64,000 nt of DNA from contig JAHBSI010000002.1 in the NCBI GenBank assembly GCA_019639195.1, forward strand, positions 1-64,000. Reading direction: 5' to 3'. The DNA is from Acidobacteriota bacterium (GTDB lineage Bacteria > Acidobacteriota > Blastocatellia > Pyrinomonadales > Pyrinomonadaceae). The notes beneath the pieces are model-generated. The model saw nothing but the letters and a program-made list of their open reading frames with translations. It made no database searches and was not told the DNA's origin. The number at the start of each line of letters is the position of its first letter. Positions within the stretch are counted from its first letter, which is position 1. Below, one piece after another: positions 54,267-63,176 of this stretch. The position numbers and the translations under genes were made by a program.

Positions 54267-55403
54267 TCACCTCCTCCAGTTTGCGGGGACGGGAGTGTCG
54301 CCGGTGGTGCCCCATTGGACGGTGCGGGTTGTGGAGTCGGAGGATTGGCGTATGTGCCAGGTGCCGTTTGCATCACGCCAGATGGCGATGTCGCAGATGC
54401 CGTCGCCGTCGTAGTCGTTCTGAACGGGCCTGTCAGAAGCCTGATCGCCGGACGGCGTGTTCGCGGTGACTCCACTGAGGCCGCCGTTCGCGATCAGCCA
54501 CGAGGCTCCGTTGCGGATCGCGTAATTCGCCTTGCCGTCACCGTCGTAATCGCCGGAAACGGGAAGGTCGCCGGAACCATACGTGTACCCAGCAAGTGCC
54601 ATATTCATCGACTGTGTAGTGTTGTCGGAGCTTTTCGCCGTGTAGAAGGTCGTGTTGCTGTAACGCCAGACGGTCGGGTCGGCCTTGCCGTCGCCATCGA
54701 AATCTGCCGGGGCTGGCTTATCGCCCGTTGTGCCGAAAACCTGATAGACGACTTGCGAGTTCGAGCTTTTCGAGATGTACCAGGTGTTGTTCGAGGCACG
54801 ATAGACTGCCCAGTCGGTCTTGCCGTCGCCGTCGTAATCGGCAGGAACAGGTTTGTCGGTGGGCAATCCAAAGCTGCCGCCGCTCGAAGCACCGCTGCTC
54901 GAATTGATCACGTACCAATCGAGCGAACCCGCGCCCGGCCTTGCGACAGCGAAATCCGTCTTGCCGTCTCCGTCGTAATCGCCCGCGACCGGAATGTCGC
55001 CTTGCATACCCCAGCCTTGTACAACTTGAGGAGAGCCATTTCCCGCCATGATCCACCATTGCCCAGACCCAGGTCTCCAAACAGCTAGATCAGTGGGCGG
55101 CGCGGCATTGGCATTCGCATCCTCGACCGCTAAAAGCCGCGAACCTGCGTAAATATACTCTTTCGCGAGTTGCGGCGTAGGCGTCGGAAGCGGTGCCGCG
55201 AACGGGTTCCATGTACTGCCTGCGTTCTTTGGCAATTCCTTCCCGAACCAGCCGACCTTTTTACCCGTCATGCCATCGGTGTGCGGCAGCCAGCCCTCCC
55301 GTGCAAAAATGCCGACAACAACCAGCAATAGAAAAACGGACAAACCAAGCCCTGTGAATAACTTCTTACGGTCATTCGACATAGGTGCTTCCAAAAGGGA
55401 CAT
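54267..55403 (-). CDS. FG-GAP/VCBS-repeat membrane-anchored protein, RHS partner
   Basis: The start is the ATG at 55403 with GAGGAG in front; 378 residues. One transmembrane helix (LFTGLGLSVFLLLVVVGIFA) near the N-terminus anchors a beta-propeller-like domain of about six repeats, each with a DYDGDGK.D calcium-binding loop and an AVWR strand. It is first in the RHS transcription unit. Such proteins bind calcium and surfaces or partner proteins; it might help present or deliver the RHS toxin. Its promoter region is shared with the divergent DUF3854 gene. Confidence 0.82.
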   Translation of the reverse strand: MSLLEAPMSNDRKKLFTGLGLSVFLLLVVVGIFAREGWLPHTDGMTGKKVGWFGKELPKNAGSTWNPFAAPLPTPTPQLAKEYIYAGSRLLAVEDANANAAPPTDLAVWRPGSGQWWIMAGNGSPQVVQGWGMQGDIPVAGDYDGDGKTDFAVARPGAGSLDWYVINSSSGASSGGSFGLPTDKPVPADYDGDGKTDWAVYRASNNTWYISKSSNSQVVYQVFGTTGDKPAPADFDGDGKADPTVWRYSNTTFYTAKSSDNTTQSMNMALAGYTYGSGDLPVSGDYDGDGKANYAIRNGASWLIANGGLSGVTANTPSGDQASDRPVQNDYDGDGICDIAIWRDANGTWHIRQSSDSTTRTVQWGTTGDTPVPANWRR

Positions 55404-55469
55404 GGGGCTTCTCCTCAACGGTTCCTAACCGCTTTGTATTTAGTTGTAAGCTACGTTATAGGATCGTTT

Positions 55470-55484
55470 ACGCTAAATTAGCGT
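55470..55484. promoter_or_regulatory. Perfect palindrome in the divergent intergenic region
   Basis: ACGCTAA-A-TTAGCGT, a 7-bp perfect inverted repeat about 67 bases before the FG-GAP/RHS transcription unit and 165 bases before the primase-like gene. It is a candidate operator for one or both. The other 230 bases between the genes show nothing else clear. Confidence 0.45.
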
Positions 55485-55648
55485 TTCTTTAATCGCGTTG
55501 TCAAGCTCCTCTACTGTTCTAATAAATTGTCGTTTCTTCAGACCTGTCCTCCAATAGGGGCGACGCGAAAAGAGAGTAAGTACATGCATCGTGGAAAACC
55601 GAACAAAGAAGCGGCTGGCGGAAAGAGGATTGCCCATGCGAATAAGAT

Positions 55649-56812
55649 ATGAATTATGTCGGCTATAAACGGGTTTCGAAAAAGCGGCCGTGTTGTATTT
55701 GCGGTAAACCTGACTGGTGCAGTTTTACGCAAAATGAATCGATCTCGTTTTGTGCTCGGTCAACAACGAGCGCGGACCGCATCAGCGATCAAGGCTGGGG
55801 AATTTACTATCACTTTATCCGTAAAAATCTCACACCAGTTAATCCCAAGAAAAGAGCAACCGGAAAATACCCACTTCAGATTCAGTCATCAGATCAGGAA
55901 CTCAGAGATCGTGTCTATCGAAAACTGATCGAGCTGTCTCCTGCGGCTTCAAATAGCGAGATAGTTTATGGCAAGGGCGGTCTGGTTGAGCGAGGAATAT
56001 CGGATCTTCCTCGATACGGAAGCCTTCCGAAGAATGCTGCTGACCGGGAAATGTTGAGGGATTCGCTGATAAAGGAACTCGAAATGGAACCTGCCGATCT
56101 GATCGGAGTTCCCGGTTTCTGGAAAGACAGCGGCGGAAGAATCCGGCTTTGGAGTGGGTACGATATCAATGATGACCTGATGTTGATTCCCTTTGTTGGA
56201 ATTGATGGAAAGATACAAGCCTGCCAGATCAGATTTATGAAACATGTGCCAAATAAGTCAGGGCATTATGTTTGGCTGTCTTCTGCAAATAAGCCGCGCG
56301 GCTGCGGACCGGGATCACCATTGCATCATGTGAATCCGGGGGCAGTCTCGAATAAATCAGTTCTTGTTACCGAAGGTGCGCTAAAGGCCGCGACTGCACA
56401 GACCTTCCTGAAAGACAAATATGTTGTCGGCAATAGCGGCGTGGCGAGTTCGCACAGAGAAATAGTCGAAACGGCAAGACATAAAAACTTAGAGATTGCA
56501 TTCGACGTCGACAGCTTCACTAATCCACATGTAGCAAGGGCAATGGCAGGACTAATTCGTTTACGTTACGAGGATCAGGAATCATTGGGCTATTACGATG
56601 ACGTGATGATCATTGCTTGGGACTGTTCGTTCAAAGGCATTGATGAAGCTTTGCTGGCAGGCAATCAAATCAAATCCATTTCAGTTGATGAATGGCTTCA
56701 CCGACTTTCGCCTCGTTGTTTCGCAGAGAATCAGAATCAGTTGTCGATGCTTCAGAAACAAAAGAGCGGCAGGCAGTGTTATGAGGTAAGTAAATGCAGC
56801 ACTACTCCTTAA
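55649..56812 (+). CDS. DUF3854 primase/TOPRIM-like protein
   Basis: The 387-residue protein starts with a zinc-finger-like segment (RPCCICGKPDWC...FCAR). A central part binds the product to the DUF3854 family: VLVTEGALKAATAQTF (TOPRIM-like EG..KA), AFDVDSFTNPHVARAM (DxD) and AWDCSFKGIDEALLAG. DUF3854 proteins are primase- or helicase-linked proteins of plasmids and integrative elements. A broken copy lies at 32661-32761. The 3' end overlaps the methyltransferase gene by 19 bases. Confidence 0.8.
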   Translation: MNYVGYKRVSKKRPCCICGKPDWCSFTQNESISFCARSTTSADRISDQGWGIYYHFIRKNLTPVNPKKRATGKYPLQIQSSDQELRDRVYRKLIELSPAASNSEIVYGKGGLVERGISDLPRYGSLPKNAADREMLRDSLIKELEMEPADLIGVPGFWKDSGGRIRLWSGYDINDDLMLIPFVGIDGKIQACQIRFMKHVPNKSGHYVWLSSANKPRGCGPGSPLHHVNPGAVSNKSVLVTEGALKAATAQTFLKDKYVVGNSGVASSHREIVETARHKNLEIAFDVDSFTNPHVARAMAGLIRLRYEDQESLGYYDDVMIIAWDCSFKGIDEALLAGNQIKSISVDEWLHRLSPRCFAENQNQLSMLQKQKSGRQCYEVSKCSTTP

Positions 56813-57735
56813 CGACTATTGAAAAGATCATCGAGATCATAGACGTTGAGAAAAGGGCGATAACTAATCGGGAATTGATTGGGATTTGTGCTGAAGATAC
56901 TGACTTCTTAATTACTGATCCGCATTTCAGTCATGAGATCGCGGAGACGGCACTGAACCTGCTGATGGCCAGAAAGTATGCGAAAGACTTGCTTTCCTCA
57001 AAGGAACCATCTGCCATTTGTTCAGAAGTTCTTCGGCCTCTGCAAGAACGACTTCCATCTCAGACATGGAGGAGCGCAAACCAGGTTACTTACCAGCAGT
57101 TTTCAACGCCAGCCACGATCGCATACCTCGCCGCGTACCTGATGAATCTGAGCGGGAGTGACACCGTTCTTGAACCGTCGTGCGGAACTGGCAGTCTTGC
57201 TGCTTGGGCACAAGGCAGAGGAGCTAACGTCATTACGAATGAAATAGATCCCAGAAGACGCCAGCTTGCACGACTTATCGGCCTCGCGCCGACCGGTTAT
57301 GACGCAGAATTCATTGATGACTTTTTGCCGGAGAGGATTAGCCCGAATGTGCTATTGATGAATCCCCCATTCTCTTCAAGCGGCGGCCGTGTCGATCAGA
57401 ACCGGAACAAGTTCGGATTCCGGCATGTCGAGTCCGCACTTCGGCGCCTCTCTGACAATGGCCGGTTCGCCGTCATCCTCGGCGAGGCAGGATTACCTAT
57501 CAGTGTTTCGGGGAGGCGCTTTTGGCACTCGATGTCGTCCGACATCCAGGTTACAAGGTCTATCAGCCTTCCCGGTCGCGAATATTATCGTAACGGGACC
57601 ACGGTAGGGGTAACCTTGATCCTTGGCAACAAATCTTCGGGCAATGAGCCTCAAGACAATATCCTCCGCGACCGGCACCAGAACGTCCGCTGTGTCGAGG
57701 AAGTTTTCGAGACGATCAGATCCGAACAAAAATAA
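56794..57735 (+). CDS. N6-adenine DNA methyltransferase-like protein
   Basis: The 313-residue protein has the SAM-binding motif LEPSCGTGSLA (about residue 126) and the catalytic motif MNPPFSSSGGR (NPPF about residue 190), the order of gamma-class N6-adenine methyltransferases. Residues 1-90 form a helical, possibly DNA-binding lead-in. There is no restriction endonuclease partner nearby; a strawberry-notch helicase lies two genes on. In other mobile elements the two domains are often adjacent or fused. It may protect element DNA from host restriction. Confidence 0.85.
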   Translation: MQHYSLTTIEKIIEIIDVEKRAITNRELIGICAEDTDFLITDPHFSHEIAETALNLLMARKYAKDLLSSKEPSAICSEVLRPLQERLPSQTWRSANQVTYQQFSTPATIAYLAAYLMNLSGSDTVLEPSCGTGSLAAWAQGRGANVITNEIDPRRRQLARLIGLAPTGYDAEFIDDFLPERISPNVLLMNPPFSSSGGRVDQNRNKFGFRHVESALRRLSDNGRFAVILGEAGLPISVSGRRFWHSMSSDIQVTRSISLPGREYYRNGTTVGVTLILGNKSSGNEPQDNILRDRHQNVRCVEEVFETIRSEQK

Positions 57736-57737
57736 AT

Positions 57738-58436
57738 ATGAACTATCAGGAACTTCATGCAGCCGTCAAAAACGGCTCGATCATCGGCGCCATTGGAGCT
57801 AATGGCAAGAACGACAGATTCTTTATCTCGGACAGAGGCGACCTGTGCCGGTTCAAACCGCGTAGCCGCCGCCGCGGTTACCTTTTGGACGTATCCCATC
57901 TTTCCCGCTACGTTGAATTCATACCTTTTAAGCAACCAACATCTGGAGCCGAGAAGATCAGAAAGGCTTACCGCCTGATCGAAAAGTACAAGCGATCGGC
58001 GAGTGAGGCGAGTTTTACGAATCATTTTATTCGCGACTGCGTTGCACTTCCGGATTTCGAAACGTGGAGAAAAGATCTTGTGGAACCGAGTTCTTGGGAA
58101 AAGGATAAGGAAGAGCGTCCAAAGACTCTATACGAGCTGCATATAACGACCGGAACGAATATAGACGGCAAGGTTATCTCACTGAACCGAATAGCCAAAA
58201 AGTATCCGAGTGAGATAGAGAACCTTCGCGAAGCCATCCGTAACAAGGTTGCCAGAATAATTATTGGCGGTCGTTGGGCCAAGTTTGCCGGCTACGATAT
58301 CTCGATCGAAACCGAATACAACATTGAGAGCGGAGATTTTCGCGGCTTTTTATCGCTCGAATACGCCGGCTGCGGCAACGGCTACTACTATCTGCTCATC
58401 AACGACGAAAACTTCATCGGCTACGATGTCGATTAA
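57738..58436 (+). CDS. Unrecognised 232-residue protein between methyltransferase and helicase
   Basis: The ATG follows the methyltransferase stop by two bases, so the genes are coupled. The protein has an N-terminal beta-rich part (GAIGANGKNDRFFISDRGDL), a helical middle (KIRKAYRLIEKYKRSASEA) and a C-terminal part with GGRWAKFAGYDISIETEYN. No family is recognised, and no catalytic motif is visible. It probably works with the methyltransferase or the helicase. Confidence 0.72.
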   Translation: MNYQELHAAVKNGSIIGAIGANGKNDRFFISDRGDLCRFKPRSRRRGYLLDVSHLSRYVEFIPFKQPTSGAEKIRKAYRLIEKYKRSASEASFTNHFIRDCVALPDFETWRKDLVEPSSWEKDKEERPKTLYELHITTGTNIDGKVISLNRIAKKYPSEIENLREAIRNKVARIIIGGRWAKFAGYDISIETEYNIESGDFRGFLSLEYAGCGNGYYYLLINDENFIGYDVD

Positions 58437-58484
58437 ATCCAATCAGCCTCGACGCTTGCAGCTTAACCTGCCGACTACCAAGAA

Positions 58485-61400
58485 ATGCTATCAAGTTACG
58501 AACAATCGACGGACACATCTGCGCCTTCTTCAGCACCAGTGACTATTGCGATGTCCGTAGAGACGGGCGAAGCAGAGACCCCGAATCAGAGTTTGGTCTA
58601 TGCACCCCGGTTCGTTACTACGGGAGCACTGCATCCCGGAGTGATAGTCGAGACGCCGGGCCTTGCGAACGTGGAACCGCCGCCGATAACTTACCGGCCG
58701 CATCTGCCTAGCGAGCTTGCGTTGAACGGAAAATTGTCGGGAATGCAGCTTGAGAGAATTATCTATGCCGGTCAGGCGCATCAGCAGAGACTTGAGGGTG
58801 GGGCTCGTGCCGGCATCAGCATCGGTGACGGAACTGGAACCGGCAAAACGGCGTCGCTGGCCGGGATCATTCTGGATAACTGGTTTCACGGGGGGAGGCG
58901 CTCTGTCTGGTTTTCGGTTAAAGCAGATCTCATTGAAGCAGTTTCGGATGAGTTTGAAAGACTCGGACTTAAACCGCCGATAAAACTGATAAACGATTTT
59001 CAGTCTGACAGCGATATTGCGTTCGGTGACGGCATACTTTTCTGTACATACCGCTCACTGATCGCCCGTTCAAAACTTGGGTCTCGCCGGATCGATCAAA
59101 TTATCAATTGGTTGGGAAAGGACGGTGTTGTGATCTTCGACGAGGGACACAAAGCCAAATATGCGTTCGCGGATGATCGCGGCAAATCGACGCAGACCGG
59201 TGCGGCAGTTCTTGAGATACAAGATCCGATCCGTTTTCCTGATCTGAGAGTTGTGTATTCTTCGGCGACTTCGGCAGGCGAGGTGAGACATCTTGCATAT
59301 ATGTCGAGGCTTGGAATATGGGGTGAAGGAACGAATTTTCCGCTTGGTTTTGAGCAGTTCGCAGAAGAGATTGAATCCGGCGGTGTCGGCGCTCTTGAAA
59401 TGGTCTGCCGCGACCTCAAGGCAATGGGTCGATACTTGTGCGGTAATCTGAGCATGGGTGTCGATCCCGAGTCAGGCTTGGCCGTTGAATTTCGAGAGGT
59501 GACGCACTGGCTTACACCCGCACAGCGGCAGATGTATGACAACATGGCGCAAGGATGGCAGGAGGTATTCAAAAATATTCACCTTGCGCTTGACCTTACG
59601 AATTCGGGCAAGGCCACACGAGCTCAGGCGGTTAATCAGTTCTGGGCCGGGCATCAACGATGTTTTCGGAATCTGATCACCGCATTTAAAGTGCCGACTC
59701 TCATACGGGAGATAGAAGACGCTCTCGGACGAAAAGAATCGATTGTAGTCTCCATCACCGGAACCGGCGAAAGCCAGACAAAGAAGCAGATCGAACGGGC
59801 GGCCGATCAGGAAGAAGCAATAGACAACCTTGATTTTAGTCCTCGGGAGACTCTGACAAGACTCGTTGCCAGATGCTTCCCAACCGCCTGCTTTCAGGAA
59901 CGCACCAACCCATACAGCGGTACGACCGAATACATTCCCGTTCTCGATGCCGACGGAAATCAGGTCGAGAGCCGTGCGGCACTCCAGTTAAGAAGCGAAC
60001 TTCTGGATAAGCTTTCTATTCTTGAAGTTCCTGAACACCCGCTTGACCAACTTGTAAATTATTTTGGAGTTGAAAATGTCTCGGAAATGACCGGACGTAA
60101 AAAAAGACTTATCAGAACGCTGTCAGGAATTCTTGAATACCGGCCCCGACAGCTTCCCGGCGTTCCGTCGAAGCTGATCAATTTGCATGAAAAGAACGCT
60201 TTTCAGAACGGCGACAAGAGGATAGCCATAATGTCAGAAGTCGCTTCAACCGGTGACAGCCTTCATGCCGGATGCCATGTCGGAAACAAACAGCGAAGGC
60301 TTCATATTGCCGCCGAATTGAAATGGTCGGCCGATAAGCAGATACAGGACTTTGGCCGTACGCACAGAACCGGACAGGTTGCCCCTCCCATGTATCTTTT
60401 AGTCTTTACCGAGCTTGGCGGTGAAAAACGATTTTCAGCTACCATTGCCCGCAGGCTTGGGAATATGGGTGCCCTTACAAAGGGTGACAGAAAAGCGGAA
60501 AAGGCAGGCAATCTCGATAAATACAATCTCGAATCAAAAGAAGGCCGCTCTGCACTCAATATCGTTCTGTCGAACATAATGCGAGGAAAAGAAGTGCCTG
60601 GTCTTGACGATGCTAAGCAGGCTGTGCGTGACATGGGGCTTACGAAAATTGTCGATGGGATTGAAGACATTCCGGACAGCGAGAAAACTAATATCCCAAG
60701 ATTCCTGAACAGGCTTCTTTCGCTTGAAGTGGATCGGCAAAATGCTCTTTTCGATTATTTTTACTCGACTTTTCAGGAGACGCTTGAATATTTAAAACAG
60801 CAGGGCAAGCTCGACGACGGAATGGAAGACCTCAAAGCCGTTTCAGTTAAGATCGCCGAGCCGCCGCAGGTGCTTCATAACGATGCTCTGACCGGAGCAA
60901 AAACGGTGTATTACAATCTCATTCTCAAAGTCGCTACGAAGCCTGCTAGATTTGACGAGCTGGCCGCAGGTGAGATCCACCAGTTCTTTCGGCATAGAGA
61001 GAACGGTACTTTCGTTGCGGTCCGCAAAACTCTTTCGCATACCGATCCCGAAACCGGAGAGAGATACCAAATGTATTCGATCTCAAAACCCGCAGGAAGA
61101 AATCTATCGTATATTCCCGAGCGGGAACTAAACCAAAAATACCGTATCGTCCCCAAAGCAAAGGCAGAAAAATGGTGGATCGAGGAAGAGAGCAAGATCC
61201 CTAAAGTTGAACATAGAACGGTTCACTTGCTAAGCGGGGCACTGCTCCCGATCTGGAAATATCTAAAAACTTTGAGCAAAGATGCCCTCAATATTGTGAG
61301 GACAACCACGGACGACGGCATGAGGCTGGTCGGCGTAAAGATCTCGGACGAATGGCTGGCCGATATTCGAAGGCATTTCGGTTTGAGGTTAAAAGCTCCG

Positions 61401-61853
61401 ACGACTGCTCAGGAAATTCTTCGAATAACCGAATTTGAACATAATACGGTCAAACTTATGGACGATATCCAAATTAAAACCGCACGATTTCAGGGGATGC
61501 TTCTGACCGAAGTATGTCCGTCAACTCTCGATCAGATCAAAGAATTACGCGGGATGGGACTTGTCAATATAGTCCAGCACGGCAAACAAAGATTCTTCCT
61601 GCCGCAAGACGAACCTTCGGCAATCAATTGTCTTGAAAAACTTATCGAATTGTATCCCCCTGATTCAAGCGAGATCGATTTCTTGCCGAAGATGGAAGTG
61701 AATCGTGAAGTATTCGCCAAAGAGGAACCGATAAGGATTCCCGAATGGCTGATCGAGCCTGAATCGGAATTGGTCCGCGAACTTGTATTTCCGCAGGAAG
61801 ATGTGTTCGACCAGAAAAGCGCGCACAGCGTAGACAAAGTGTTGACGGTGTAG
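58485..61853 (+). CDS. Strawberry-notch-type superfamily 2 helicase
   Basis: The 1122-residue protein has Walker A GDGTGTGKTAS (about residue 114), the DEGH box in VVIFDEGHKAKYAF (about 218), and a second RecA-like domain with AIMSEVASTGDSLHAG and QDFGRTHRTGQ, as in strawberry-notch (SNO) helicases. The C-terminal 300 residues are of the SNO C-terminal type. Bacterial SNO proteins occur on plasmids, phages and ICEs, often with an N6-methyltransferase, and their role is not well settled. An ATG at 58551 is an alternative start. Confidence 0.85.
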   Translation: MLSSYEQSTDTSAPSSAPVTIAMSVETGEAETPNQSLVYAPRFVTTGALHPGVIVETPGLANVEPPPITYRPHLPSELALNGKLSGMQLERIIYAGQAHQQRLEGGARAGISIGDGTGTGKTASLAGIILDNWFHGGRRSVWFSVKADLIEAVSDEFERLGLKPPIKLINDFQSDSDIAFGDGILFCTYRSLIARSKLGSRRIDQIINWLGKDGVVIFDEGHKAKYAFADDRGKSTQTGAAVLEIQDPIRFPDLRVVYSSATSAGEVRHLAYMSRLGIWGEGTNFPLGFEQFAEEIESGGVGALEMVCRDLKAMGRYLCGNLSMGVDPESGLAVEFREVTHWLTPAQRQMYDNMAQGWQEVFKNIHLALDLTNSGKATRAQAVNQFWAGHQRCFRNLITAFKVPTLIREIEDALGRKESIVVSITGTGESQTKKQIERAADQEEAIDNLDFSPRETLTRLVARCFPTACFQERTNPYSGTTEYIPVLDADGNQVESRAALQLRSELLDKLSILEVPEHPLDQLVNYFGVENVSEMTGRKKRLIRTLSGILEYRPRQLPGVPSKLINLHEKNAFQNGDKRIAIMSEVASTGDSLHAGCHVGNKQRRLHIAAELKWSADKQIQDFGRTHRTGQVAPPMYLLVFTELGGEKRFSATIARRLGNMGALTKGDRKAEKAGNLDKYNLESKEGRSALNIVLSNIMRGKEVPGLDDAKQAVRDMGLTKIVDGIEDIPDSEKTNIPRFLNRLLSLEVDRQNALFDYFYSTFQETLEYLKQQGKLDDGMEDLKAVSVKIAEPPQVLHNDALTGAKTVYYNLILKVATKPARFDELAAGEIHQFFRHRENGTFVAVRKTLSHTDPETGERYQMYSISKPAGRNLSYIPERELNQKYRIVPKAKAEKWWIEEESKIPKVEHRTVHLLSGALLPIWKYLKTLSKDALNIVRTTTDDGMRLVGVKISDEWLADIRRHFGLRLKAPTTAQEILRITEFEHNTVKLMDDIQIKTARFQGMLLTEVCPSTLDQIKELRGMGLVNIVQHGKQRFFLPQDEPSAINCLEKLIELYPPDSSEIDFLPKMEVNREVFAKEEPIRIPEWLIEPESELVRELVFPQEDVFDQKSAHSVDKVLTV

Positions 61854-61956
61854 ACACTTTGAGCTTCTATTTGCATTTAGACAAGGATATCAACAGGCCA
61901 GGTTAAGCCCTGTTATTTCAATGGGTTGGCAAAGAATCGACACGTAATATAACGAG

Positions 61957-61976
61957 CGGCACACTATTTGAAATAG
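61957..61976 (+). promoter_or_regulatory. Possible sigma-54-like site and palindrome before the activator gene
   Basis: CGGCACACTATTTGAA has the -24 part of a sigma-54 promoter but GA in place of GC at -12. Within it CTATTT-G-AAATAG (61964-61976) is a perfect palindrome. Autoregulation of the activator is possible, but the match is weak. Confidence 0.25.
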
Positions 61977-62015
61977 TAATAGGCATTGATCATGGATCTA
62001 AGGGGAGTAATGTCA

Positions 62016-63074
62016 ATGCAAGAAGTTATTCGTGTCGATAACAGTCAGGCTTCAGCCGCTCTGGAAGGAAAGATCGTTCGCTTTGCCGGCGTTCCTCACT
62101 ATGTGCTTATTACCGGCGAAAGAGGAACCGGTAAAACAACGATAGCAAGACGTCTTCACGAATTAAGCAGCCGTTCGAGAGGGCAGTTTCTGAGCGTAAA
62201 TTGTGCCAGCTTTACAGCCGAGCTTCTCGAATCCGAACTGTTCGGGTATGAGAAAGGAGCTTTTACGGGAGCTACGACACCCAAAGCGGGGCTGTTCGAG
62301 ATATGCAGCGGGGGCACATTATTTCTTGATGAGATTGGCGAACTCACCTTAAGCCTTCAGGCAAAGCTCCTAAAAGCTGTTGAGGAAAAACGAATTCGGC
62401 GGGTCGGCGGGACGAGTGAACGCAGTATCGAAGTTCGAGTGATCGCCGCCACTTCGCGCGATCTTCTCGGAATGGTCCGCAAAGGTGAGTTTCGGCCGGA
62501 CCTGTTTGACCGCCTCAATATTCTTCAACTCGAAACGATCCCCTTAAGGTACCAGAGGGAAAGGATCGAAAGCCTGCTCAATGAGCAGCTTGAGAAGGAA
62601 CGCACATCGGTTGGCCGTACCGAACCGTTCGTCATCGACAAAGATGCGATGAGATTCCTGCAAGCGTTGGAGTGGAAAGGAAACTATCGCGAATTGCGTA
62701 ACTTCGCCACCCGCCTTGCAGTTGACGCTTTTGACGACAGCGTTATCACGCTTGAAAGGGTGCGACGATTGAGTTCAGTAGAGAATGAAGTGGAAATCTC
62801 TAAAGAGGATCCTTCTGGATCAACGCTCATTCCTCGTGACTTAATTACCATAACGCTTGATCCCGAAAACGACGATCTCGAAACGATCTATATCAAGGCA
62901 GCGGCAACATTTATTGAGCATACCTTGAAGCAGTCGAACGGCAGCTTTAGAGGCGCAGCACGATCACTGGGAATCACTCATTCGACAATTTCGAGGATAT
63001 TGAAAAAGCATCAGGATCGGATGTCAGATTTTTCTCACAAACAGCAAACCGCATCATTCGCTGCCGCAGCTTAA
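62016..63074 (+). CDS. Sigma-54-dependent transcription activator without sensor domain
   Basis: The start is the ATG at 62016, 8 bases after AGGGGAG; upstream in-frame starts (61986, 61992, 62010) are less well placed. The protein has about 352 residues: AAA+ domain with Walker A GERGTGKT (34-41), an intact GAFTGA loop (81-86) that contacts sigma-54, Walker B TLFLDEIGEL, and a C-terminal Fis-type HTH (GAARSLGITHSTISRILKKH). There is no receiver, GAF or PAS domain, so activity is probably controlled by its level or by a partner. Sigma-54 promoter matches lie before the T4SS operons near 12 kb. Confidence 0.9.
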   Translation: MQEVIRVDNSQASAALEGKIVRFAGVPHYVLITGERGTGKTTIARRLHELSSRSRGQFLSVNCASFTAELLESELFGYEKGAFTGATTPKAGLFEICSGGTLFLDEIGELTLSLQAKLLKAVEEKRIRRVGGTSERSIEVRVIAATSRDLLGMVRKGEFRPDLFDRLNILQLETIPLRYQRERIESLLNEQLEKERTSVGRTEPFVIDKDAMRFLQALEWKGNYRELRNFATRLAVDAFDDSVITLERVRRLSSVENEVEISKEDPSGSTLIPRDLITITLDPENDDLETIYIKAAATFIEHTLKQSNGSFRGAARSLGITHSTISRILKKHQDRMSDFSHKQQTASFAAAA

Positions 63075-63100
63075 AGTTCCTCCTTATGGAAAGACACTTC

Positions 63101-63128
63101 GAGTCCGTGACTTCACGGACTCTTTTTT
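63101..63128 (+). terminator. Rho-independent terminator after the sigma-54 activator
   Basis: A perfect 9-bp stem GAGTCCGTG / CACGGACTC with loop ACTT is followed by six T residues. It lies 27 bases after the activator stop, and closes the DUF3854-to-activator unit. Confidence 0.92.
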
Positions 63129-63176
63129 GTGCTGAAAAAAGAAGCGGATGGCAATTAAGTGGAGTGAGCAACAGAT

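Noticed and set aside
55613..55640. Sigma-54-like TGGCGG ... TTGC before the primase-like gene
   Set aside because: GG and GC are 15 bases apart in place of 12, which does not fit a -24/-12 promoter.
61925..61945. TGGCAAAGAATCGACA as sigma-54 site before the activator
   Set aside because: Lacks TTGC at the -12 position.
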